Part shown: positions 1 to 5,748 of the stretch, piece after piece | Position numbering within the stretch: the stretch's first letter is position 1 | Layout: each line of letters begins with the position of its first letter | Assembly: GCA_905235955.1 (NCBI GenBank) | Contig: CAJONN010000129.1 | Location: 1-10,679, forward strand | From: an uncultured Marinilabiliaceae bacterium | GTDB lineage: Bacteria; Bacteroidota; Bacteroidia; Bacteroidales; Marinilabiliaceae | Direction: 5' to 3' | Length of the DNA stretch: 10,679 bases | Translations under genes and position numbers: made by a program | Notes under the pieces: model-generated | The model's input: the letters and a program-made list of their open reading frames with translations, nothing else | The model's database searches: none | What the model was told of the DNA's origin: nothing

Positions 1-1
1 T

Positions 2-60
2 CGCTTCGCTCAAACAGAAAATCGTTTTTAACGCTTCGCTACGATAATTTTCTTAACGCT
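2..60. repeat. Short imperfect tandem units, CGCTTCGCT...TTAA
   Basis: Two imperfect units can be read directly: 2-31 and 32-56. Each begins CGCTTCGCT, runs through an A/T-rich middle and ends in TTAA; a third CGCT follows at 57-60. The first 13 bases of the window (TCGCTTCGCTCAA) match 10655-10667 at 12 of 13 positions in the same orientation, so the motif is present at both window ends. No function is recognised. It could be low-complexity intergenic sequence or the edge of a larger repeat cut by the window boundary. Confidence 0.35.
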
Positions 61-187
61 CCTTGCCAAAGGCGACAACCGCGAGGTGAAAATCGAGTTC
101 CGTGCTTATTGTTGGAAGGTTATTTTGTTGGGTATATTTCTTTCGCCTATTCTTATTTTCTGTGCGTTTTTCACTTGCGAAACTTGA
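32..187 (+). pseudogene. Possible 3' remnant of a membrane-protein gene
   Basis: The frame containing 32-34 stays open from just after an in-frame stop at 29-31 to a TGA at 185-187. From about base 65 it reads like real protein: a charged stretch (AKGDNREVKIEFR) followed by a hydrophobic segment (VILLGIFLSPILIFCAFF) that could be one membrane helix. There is no ATG; a GTG at 86 would give only 33 residues. The last dozen codons lie in the dispersed repeat at 142-190. It may be the tail of a decayed or frameshifted gene whose body lies left of the window, or chance coding in a repeat. No family is recognised. Confidence 0.25.
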
Positions 188-190
188 GTT
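142..190 (+). repeat. Dispersed repeat, copy 1
   Basis: Bases 152-190 match 3135-3173 at 37 of 39 positions; the differences are G/A at the 15th position and C/G at the 32nd. The similarity extends left as TTTCGCCYAT, with a gap of several bases between that block and the 39-base core. The right-hand end, ACTTGCGAAACTTGAGTT, is found again in inverted orientation at 10581-10598 with one mismatch. There is no open reading frame of its own and no transposase nearby. It behaves like a small non-coding interspersed element, although its class is unknown. Confidence 0.6.
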
Positions 191-312
191 AGATAATTAC
201 AAATGGAGCTTTGAAGGGTGTGAGGGGAAAATAGGATGAATATTTATACAGATTGGAGGGTATATTTATGCAAACCAAGAAGGAGGATGGTCAAAATTCC
301 ACATTAATGAGG

Positions 313-344
313 ATTGCTGATTAGGGCATTGAATTGTAATTTTG
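313..344 (+). promoter_or_regulatory. Bacteroidetes-type promoter for hemN
   Basis: A -7 box TAATTTTG at 337-344 fits the Bacteroidetes consensus TAnnTTTG exactly. An upstream ATTG at 313-316 lies 20 bases before it, the expected place for the -33 element. Transcription would start near 351, leaving an untranslated leader of roughly a dozen bases before the hemN ATG at 364. No Shine-Dalgarno sequence is visible in that leader, as is usual in this phylum. The same ATTG-N20-TAnnTTTG layout occurs before rpmH. Confidence 0.6.
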
Positions 345-363
345 CAAACAGAAAATCTGACAG

Positions 364-1725
364 ATGAATCTGATAGAAAAATATAATGTATCGGTGCCTC
401 GCTATACGAGCTATCCGCCTGCCAACTATTTTGTTGAGATGAGTGCGGAGAGCTATCAGGAGGCTGTTTGTAAGTCGAACGATGAGGGTTGTAGCACTTT
501 GTCGTTTTATTTGCACATTCCGTTTTGTCATCATTTGTGTCATTATTGCGGTTGTAATTCATACGCACAACCTTCTGACAAGGCTGTTGTTGACAAATAT
601 ATAAGTGCGCTACACAAAGAGATAGATATGGTGGCTGCACTCATTGCTCCGCAACGCAAGATAAGCCAAATACACTATGGTGGTGGTACGCCAACGCTTA
701 TGCCGGTGGAGGTGCTACGCGAGATAAATGAGCATATTCTTTCGCTTTTTGGCACAATAGAAAAACCAGAAATAGCTATTGAATGTCATCCGGGATTTCT
801 GAATGCTGAACAATGGCAAAGTCTTACGCAGAGCCACTTCAATAGGTTTAGCATTGGTGTGCAAGATTTTGATGAGAAGGTACTAAAAGTTGTCAACCGA
901 ACGCCTGCTCTTATACCTGTAGAAGAGATTGTGCCAATATTGCGTAGTACAGGGGCTACTATAAGTATGGATTTCTTGTATGGATTGCCACTGCAAACGC
1001 CGCAGTTGTTTGCTCAAAGCATAGAACGAGCTATTGCCACTAAGCCTGACCGCGTTGTAACTTTTGGATATGGGCATGTGCCTTGGGTATTCAAGAGGCA
1101 AGCTATTTTGGAGCAATATGGGCTGCCATTAGCAACTGACAAGCAACAAATGTATGAGAATGCTGCAAATTTGCTCTGCGAAGCTGGATATGTTCAGATA
1201 GGAATGGATCATTTTGTATTGCCTACCGATGAGCTTTATTTGGCATTGAAGAATGGGCAGTTGCATCGGAATTTTCAGGGGTATTGCACCCGACGCACGA
1301 CAGGACAGGTTTATGCTTTTGGCGTTACGGCTATCAGTCAGCTTGATGGAGCATATTGCCAAAATACTAAGAGCATTGAACAATATATTGAGCTTATAGA
1401 ACAAGGCAAACTACCATCGAGCAAAGGATACACACTCACTGCAGAGCAACGCATTGCAAGGAGTGTGATTGAGCAACTAATGTGCAACTACCAAATAAGT
1501 TGGAGCCAGATAGCAGAAGAGCTAAAACTAAGCATTGACGAGGTAAGAAAAGCTCTGCACTTTAACCTTGAGCAACTGCAAGATATGCAAGCCGATGGCA
1601 TATTGTCTCTGACAACTGATACAATCAAAATGACAACCGAAGGGCACCCATACGTACGCAATGTGGCTGCTGCCCTTGACCCACTTATGCAAAATACTAC
1701 CAAACAATTTTCAAAGCCCATTTGA
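364..1725 (+). CDS. hemN: Oxygen-independent coproporphyrinogen III oxidase (radical SAM)
   Basis: HemN converts coproporphyrinogen III to protoporphyrinogen IX in the cytoplasm without oxygen, using a 4Fe-4S cluster and two S-adenosylmethionines. The 453-residue product is close to E. coli HemN (457). Visible signatures are HIPFC-x3-C-x2-C-G-C, with cluster cysteines C55, C59 and C62 plus the extra C64; the SAM motif GGGTPT at 106-111; E140; and GVQDF with Q167, R179 and D203 at positions matching the E. coli SAM ligands. The C-terminal HemN domain shows MDHFVLPTDEL (281-291) and LHRNFQGY (300-307). After E140 the sequence reads CHPGF where E. coli has VDPRE, which I take as a lineage variant. 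The ATG lies just after a good promoter. Two bases separate it from the next haem gene. Confidence 0.95.
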   Translation: MNLIEKYNVSVPRYTSYPPANYFVEMSAESYQEAVCKSNDEGCSTLSFYLHIPFCHHLCHYCGCNSYAQPSDKAVVDKYISALHKEIDMVAALIAPQRKISQIHYGGGTPTLMPVEVLREINEHILSLFGTIEKPEIAIECHPGFLNAEQWQSLTQSHFNRFSIGVQDFDEKVLKVVNRTPALIPVEEIVPILRSTGATISMDFLYGLPLQTPQLFAQSIERAIATKPDRVVTFGYGHVPWVFKRQAILEQYGLPLATDKQQMYENAANLLCEAGYVQIGMDHFVLPTDELYLALKNGQLHRNFQGYCTRRTTGQVYAFGVTAISQLDGAYCQNTKSIEQYIELIEQGKLPSSKGYTLTAEQRIARSVIEQLMCNYQISWSQIAEELKLSIDEVRKALHFNLEQLQDMQADGILSLTTDTIKMTTEGHPYVRNVAAALDPLMQNTTKQFSKPI

Positions 1726-1727
1726 AT

Positions 1728-3092
1728 ATGATACAATGCCATACCATAGTGGTAGGCGCTGGCATTACAGGCCTCACATTAGCACTACAACTACGCCGCA
1801 AAGGCATCGACGCCATTGTGGTTGAACGACAAAACAGAATAGGCGGACAGATACATACTGTAAGTGACGGACCATTTGTGTTTGAAACTGGTCCGAACAC
1901 GGGTGTAGTAAAACACCCAGAAGTGGCAGAACTATTTGAACAACTTGGCGATGCATGCCAATTGGAAACGGCGCTTGAGAGTAGCAAAAAACGCCTAATA
2001 TGGAAAAATGGCAAATTCAATCCGTTGCCAGCTGGGTTGTTGCAAGCCATAACAACGCCACTATTCACATGGCATGATAAATTTAGGATTTTGGGCGAAC
2101 CATGGCGCGCAAAAGGCACTGACCCTAACGAATCAGTAGCAGCATTGGCAGCACGCCGACTTGGGAAGTCGTATGTAGACTATGCTGTAGACCCATTTAT
2201 ATCAGGCGTTTATGCAGGCAATCCGTACAACTTGGCAGTGCGATGTGCATTACCCAAGCTCTATCAGCTTGAGCAGCAATATGGCTCGTTTATACGAGGT
2301 TCGATAGCCAAAGCTAAGCAACCCAAAACAGAACGCGACCTAAAGGCAACTAAAAAGGTATTTTCAGCAATGGGCGGATTTAGCAATCTGACTAATGCTG
2401 TAGCTAACGCCATTGGCACAGAACATATTTTGACATCGGTTGACAAGATATCTATATTGCCTAATGCCGACAACACATGGAGGCTTACGGGCAGACGCAA
2501 TGGCGAAGAGATAGAGATTGAAGCCAATAAGGTTGTAACTACGTGCGGAGCATATTCATTGCCTGAGCTTTTGCCATTTATTGATGCTGAAATAATGGAG
2601 AAGATCAACAATCTGACCTATGCGCCTGTGGTGCAAGTGGGAGTAGGCCTAATGAATACAAATGGTAACGATTGGCTAGCTTTTGGCGGACTTGTACCAT
2701 CGATAGAAAAGCAAAATGTGCTTGGCATACTCTTTCCGTCGGCATGCTTCAGCGACAGAGCTCCGCAAGGTGGTGCACTGATGTCGTTTTTTATTGGTGG
2801 TATGCGTCATCCAGAGATGCTGAATATGAGCGACTCAGAACTTATAAATATGGTAAGCACCAATTTGCATAGTATGCTTGGATTTGAGCGTGGCACTGTG
2901 CCCGATGCTGTAAACATATCGCGTCATCAGCGAGCCATACCGCAATATGAAGCCTCAACTGACGAACGTTTGCAAGCTATCAAAAGAGCGCAATATAAAT
3001 ACCCAACACTATGCATAGCTGGCAATTTGCGCGATGGTATAGGTATGGGCGATAGAATAAAACAGGCCTTTGATATAGCAAGTAAGTTTTAG
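1728..3092 (+). CDS. hemG: Protoporphyrinogen oxidase, HemY/PgoX-type flavoprotein
   Basis: This enzyme oxidises protoporphyrinogen IX to protoporphyrin IX, the step after HemN. The 454-residue product has an N-terminal FAD-binding Rossmann motif GAGITG (10-15), a ribose-binding acidic residue E33, the second dinucleotide motif R-x-GG (37-40), and FETGPN (52-57) typical of the family. The C-terminus carries the FAD-contacting AGNLRDGIGMGDRI segment. Length agrees with HemY-type enzymes (about 450-470). Bacteroidetes genomes usually label it hemG although it is the FAD type, not E. coli flavodoxin-like HemG. I chose ATG 1728, two bases after the hemN stop; a TTG at 1722 would overlap hemN by four bases and add two residues. 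It is co-transcribed with hemN. The Gram-positive coproporphyrin route (CgoX) uses the same fold, but the hemN neighbour favours protoporphyrinogen as substrate. Confidence 0.92.
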   Translation: MIQCHTIVVGAGITGLTLALQLRRKGIDAIVVERQNRIGGQIHTVSDGPFVFETGPNTGVVKHPEVAELFEQLGDACQLETALESSKKRLIWKNGKFNPLPAGLLQAITTPLFTWHDKFRILGEPWRAKGTDPNESVAALAARRLGKSYVDYAVDPFISGVYAGNPYNLAVRCALPKLYQLEQQYGSFIRGSIAKAKQPKTERDLKATKKVFSAMGGFSNLTNAVANAIGTEHILTSVDKISILPNADNTWRLTGRRNGEEIEIEANKVVTTCGAYSLPELLPFIDAEIMEKINNLTYAPVVQVGVGLMNTNGNDWLAFGGLVPSIEKQNVLGILFPSACFSDRAPQGGALMSFFIGGMRHPEMLNMSDSELINMVSTNLHSMLGFERGTVPDAVNISRHQRAIPQYEASTDERLQAIKRAQYKYPTLCIAGNLRDGIGMGDRIKQAFDIASKF

Positions 3093-3111
3093 GTGGAGAG
3101 AGTTGTTGGTT

Positions 3112-3173
3112 ACTCAAGTTTCGCCCATTTATGGCTTATTTTCTGTGCATTTTTCACTTGCGAAAGTTGAGTT
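3112..3173. repeat. Dispersed repeat, copy 2, with inverted arms
   Basis: This is the second copy of the element at 142-190 (37/39 identity over 3135-3173). Here it also has a left arm, ACTCAAGTTTCGC at 3112-3124, complementary at 12 of 13 positions to GCGAAAGTTGAGT at 3160-3172, so an RNA from either strand could fold into a stem with a loop of about 35 bases. It sits between two convergent genes, hemG and the FAD oxidoreductase, and supplies the last codons and stop of the latter. It may act as a bidirectional transcription end, but no T-tract follows the stem. Confidence 0.55.
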
Positions 3174-4659
3174 CTATAAGTTTGGCTACTTTGCGTGCTG
3201 AATAGATAGCTACTGGGATGCCGCCCCCTGCCTCGGTCCAATGTCCACATAGCATGAAGTTGTGCAATTGAGGCAATGTGTAGCCAATGGGCAGACGCTT
3301 TGTAATGTCAGGGCGTGGCGACCAACCTTGCGAACTTCCCCAAAAGTTGCCCGTATAGCGATAGAAGGTTGCGGGCGTTACAACATCAGTAACCTCTACC
3401 CTGCTGCGCCACTCGGCACCATAATATTGTTCGAGTCGCTGAAGTAGTTCGGTTTCAAGTTGTTGCTTGGTTTCTCTATAAGCCGATATGTTGTTTTTGC
3501 GCAAACTAATCCACCATTCACCTTCGCGTGTGAGCAGATTGACGGCCATTGTCACACAACCATGTGGGGCAAGAGTTGGATCGTTGTTGTATGTTTCGAC
3601 CTCTAAATGGTCGTAGTGTGTACCGTCAGGCAGGGTAATAGGCTCAGTGGCTATGCGTGCAAAATGTGGCACATCGGTCATGGGCAGAGCTACACCTATA
3701 AAGAGTCGACAATAAGAGAAAAAGACCTCATCTTTGGGCGGATGTTGCAGGCGAGAAAGTGCCTTATTGAGATATTGTCCGCCAAGTGCATCAAAAACCG
3801 TCCAATGCCAGTCGGCAGCAGAGACAACAAAGTCGGCCATAGTGCGTTCGCCATTGCTCAGCACTACACCTTGTGCTTTGTTGTTGGAAACTATAATATT
3901 TTTCACCTTAGCCGATAAACGTAGAGTGCCGCCAAGTGAACTATAGCGAGCCACAAGTTGCGATGCAAAATATGCAGAGCCACCAATGGGGTATTGCGCA
4001 ACTTGTTTTGCAGCGTAGGCCTGAGCAAAGATAAGCACCGTCATGCGCATCTCGGCATCATAGAGCATAGATATTGCTTTGCGCAAAAAAACGTTATTGA
4101 AACGCTGAGAATAAGTACGATTGGTAAGTTTGCCCCACTGACGCATAAATGGCAATAGCGGTAAGAGCCGAATCATTTTAAGTGCCAATTTGGTGCGCGC
4201 CAATAGCTTATCAGGCCATACTGGAGGCAGATAATCGAGCAGTGGCATTATCATGCGCACCTGCTTACACCAATGAGCTATTTCAGTAGCATCTTCGGGG
4301 GCTATGCTAAGTAAATAATGTTCGAACTGATTGATATTGGTATAGAAAAAAAACTTTTTGCAACCATTTTTATCGGGCAATGGAACGTCAAAAACCACAC
4401 GCTCGGTAGGCATGTAGAAAGATAGCTGGTCGATATCAAAAAGTTCTTTCCAGAAGTGATAAAACGAAATACCGCTACGTGCGCCCAACACCCAATGTAA
4501 GCAACCGTTGAATGTGTATGCTCCGCGTTGCCAACTAGTGCATAGTCCGCCAGCTACTGAGTGTTGTTCGTAAATAGTTGTGTTATAACCTTTTTGCTGT
4601 AGCTGTATGCCAAGTGCCAGACCTGCCATACCGCCTCCTATTATATCTATATGTGGCAT
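3154..4659 (-). CDS. FAD-dependent oxidoreductase, CrtI/phytoene-desaturase-like family
   Basis: The 501-residue product belongs to the large NAD(P)/FAD-dependent family (COG1233-like) that includes phytoene desaturases, carotenoid isomerases and retinol saturases. Seen in the sequence: the Rossmann motif GGGMAG (8-13), acidic E31 for the adenosine ribose, AGGLC (36-40), the family-like segment GCLHWVLGA (52-60), and the C-terminal flavin motif with GGGIPVAIYSARKVA from 478. The true substrate cannot be read from the sequence; no carotenoid synthesis genes are in the window. The start is firm because the Rossmann strand begins at residue 4, and a TAnnTTTG box ends only seven bases before the ATG. 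It is convergent with hemG and divergent from rpmH, so it is probably monocistronic. The last six codons and the TGA lie inside the dispersed repeat, so the C-terminus may have been altered by it. Confidence 0.85.
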   Translation of the reverse strand: MPHIDIIGGGMAGLALGIQLQQKGYNTTIYEQHSVAGGLCTSWQRGAYTFNGCLHWVLGARSGISFYHFWKELFDIDQLSFYMPTERVVFDVPLPDKNGCKKFFFYTNINQFEHYLLSIAPEDATEIAHWCKQVRMIMPLLDYLPPVWPDKLLARTKLALKMIRLLPLLPFMRQWGKLTNRTYSQRFNNVFLRKAISMLYDAEMRMTVLIFAQAYAAKQVAQYPIGGSAYFASQLVARYSSLGGTLRLSAKVKNIIVSNNKAQGVVLSNGERTMADFVVSAADWHWTVFDALGGQYLNKALSRLQHPPKDEVFFSYCRLFIGVALPMTDVPHFARIATEPITLPDGTHYDHLEVETYNNDPTLAPHGCVTMAVNLLTREGEWWISLRKNNISAYRETKQQLETELLQRLEQYYGAEWRSRVEVTDVVTPATFYRYTGNFWGSSQGWSPRPDITKRLPIGYTLPQLHNFMLCGHWTEAGGGIPVAIYSARKVAKLIELNFRK

Positions 4660-4666
4660 AATGTGA

Positions 4667-4674
4667 CAAAAGTA
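4667..4674 (-). promoter_or_regulatory. Candidate -7 box for the FAD oxidoreductase, near-leaderless
   Basis: Read on the minus strand, 4674-4667 is TACTTTTG, an exact match to TAnnTTTG. The expected start of transcription, about seven bases on, falls at or next to the ATG at 4659, so the mRNA would have almost no leader. The -33 position shows no good TTTG, so the call rests on one box and its place. It is back-to-back with the rpmH promoter, whose upstream element begins 22 bases away. Confidence 0.4.
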
Positions 4675-4695
4675 AGAAATATTTTCAAGCTGAAT

Positions 4696-4727
4696 ATTGC
4701 GTCAGAAAATAATAATGCTTACCTTTG
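4696..4727 (+). promoter_or_regulatory. Bacteroidetes-type promoter for rpmH
   Basis: A -7 box TACCTTTG at 4720-4727 fits TAnnTTTG exactly and is preceded by ATTG at 4696-4699 with a 20-base spacer. Transcription would begin near 4734, giving an rpmH leader of about 68 bases. That leader can form a weak interrupted hairpin (CTCTATATCGG with CCGAGAGAG, about 4744-4774) enclosing AACCCCAA. Confidence 0.6.
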
Positions 4728-4801
4728 CGCCTTGAAAACGATGCTCTATATCGGTAACCCCAAAGCCGAGAGAGTTATAAAAACGAAAAACAAATAAAGC
4801 G

Positions 4802-4963
4802 ATGAAAAGAACATTCCAACCATCGAATCGCAAGAGAGTGAACAAGCACGGTTTCCGTGAGCGTATGTCAACTCCAAATGGTCGTAGAGTATTGGCAGCT
4901 CGCCGCGCAAAAGGTCGCAAGCAGCTTACCGTTTCTGACGAAGCTAAAGGCAAGGCTTATTAA
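4802..4963 (+). CDS. rpmH: Ribosomal protein bL34
   Basis: A 53-residue, very basic protein of the large ribosomal subunit, starting [12 protein letters not shown] and containing the family signature around HGFRERM (16-22) and [15 protein letters not shown] (26-40). Length fits the family, with a slightly longer tail ([13 protein letters not shown]) as seen in Bacteroidetes. The gene is single: its own promoter lies upstream at 4696-4727 and a strong hairpin terminator begins 27 bases after the stop. It is not next to rnpA, dnaA or oriC-like sequence here, unlike the classical arrangement in many bacteria. Confidence 0.97.
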   Translation: MKRTFQPSNRKRVNKHGFRERMSTPNGRRVLAARRAKGRKQLTVSDEAKGKAY

Positions 4964-4990
4964 TATTGAGTCTCTTGCATAAGACGAAAT

Positions 4991-5032
4991 AACCCCAATG
5001 GTATTATACCGTTGGGGTTTTCCGTTTTTTTT
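4991..5032 (+). terminator. Rho-independent terminator of rpmH
   Basis: Arms AACCCCAA (4991-4998) and TTGGGGTT (5012-5019) pair perfectly. The stem extends inward through a T-G wobble and GGT/ACC to a loop of about five bases. It is followed by TTCCG and a run of eight T (5025-5032). On the opposite strand the hairpin is preceded by A-rich sequence and followed by only a weak T-rich stretch, so it may partly serve the convergent lipoprotein gene, which ends at 5062. Confidence 0.85.
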
Positions 5033-5061
5033 GAGGAGAGACAAACTTTCAGAATGGCTGT

Positions 5062-5727
5062 TTATTCAACTACAGCCCTGACACTCATACCTTTATAAAC
5101 ATCGTTTATCTCTATTGTGGGTTTATTCTTATTGAAGCGCAACAGAGATGCCAAGCCTTTGGTTTCAAGTGTACTCATCCAATAATAGCCAAAGTCGTTT
5201 TTGTTCCATAAGTTAGAAGGGTCTGAATCTTTGGTATATCCGCCTGCTGCTGGCAAGTAGATGCTGTTGCCATTGGGACCAACTACACGATAACCAAATG
5301 TGTTGAATGTTGTGCCCCATTCCCACTTCCAATCACATTGCTCAACCAATTCTTTTAGCTCATTTTTTGTAGGCATACGCCATTTGCCGCCCCAGTTGGC
5401 TCGTGCTGCATCATAGGTAGTTGTTTCGATATTGTTGCCTATATAGATGTAGTCGTTGTCGTAATATTGATAGGTGCTGAGCTTAAATGTGTCTTTTGGT
5501 TCTTCTGTTTCGCCCCAAGCAAAATAGCTTCCGAGGTCGTCTTCTGTTTCAGCACCAACGTTCATATTTGCCCAACGCACTGACAAGCCAAGGTCTATAG
5601 CGTGCGACTCGTAGTCTACTGTAAGTTCTACTGTGCTGTTGTCAGAATCTTTTTCATCGTCATTGTCAGAACATGATGCAAATATTGCAACAAGTGCTAC
5701 AATAAATAGTGTTTTGTATTTGTTCAT
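5062..5727 (-). CDS. Probable surface lipoprotein with FISUMP-type domain
   Basis: The 221-residue product begins with a signal peptide (KYKTLFIVALVAIFASC) whose lipid-anchored cysteine is C19. The next residues, S-D-N-D-D-E-K-D, are strongly acidic, as in the Bacteroidetes lipoprotein export signal that directs surface display; this role is inferred. From residue 43 it matches the Fibrobacter succinogenes major paralogous (FISUMP-type) domain common in gut Bacteroidales: AIDLGLSVRWANMNVGA (43-59), YFAWGETE (68-75), DAARANWGGKWRMPT (106-120), GPNGNSIYLPAAGGY (150-164), YWMSTLE (182-188) and a closing MSVRAVVE. The biochemical role of this domain is unknown; ligand or surface binding is plausible. 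It is last in the four-gene minus-strand operon, 21 bases after the methyltransferase stop, with no own promoter seen. Confidence 0.85.
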   Translation of the reverse strand: MNKYKTLFIVALVAIFASCSDNDDEKDSDNSTVELTVDYESHAIDLGLSVRWANMNVGAETEDDLGSYFAWGETEEPKDTFKLSTYQYYDNDYIYIGNNIETTTYDAARANWGGKWRMPTKNELKELVEQCDWKWEWGTTFNTFGYRVVGPNGNSIYLPAAGGYTKDSDPSNLWNKNDFGYYWMSTLETKGLASLLRFNKNKPTIEINDVYKGMSVRAVVE

Positions 5728-5748
5728 GATTTTATATATTATTGTTTA

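Noticed and set aside
1..363. CRISPR array or tRNA in the gene-poor left end
   Set aside because: The repeats are too few, imperfect and uneven for CRISPR, and no cloverleaf can be traced.
266..640. 124-residue minus-strand open frame across the hemN start
   Set aside because: It overlaps the hemN promoter and the conserved radical SAM coding region; low-complexity composition without a domain.
1722..1730. TTG start for the protoporphyrinogen oxidase overlapping hemN
   Set aside because: The in-frame ATG at 1728 is six bases on, follows the hemN stop directly, and still leaves a complete Rossmann motif.
1697..2119. 140-residue minus-strand open frame opposite the protoporphyrinogen oxidase
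   Set aside because: It is antisense to a recognised enzyme, has no recognisable motif, and runs into the hemN end.
3154..4659. Calling this crtI as a carotenoid synthesis gene
   Set aside because: The family is broad and no phytoene synthase or other carotenoid gene is nearby, so a gene symbol is not justified.
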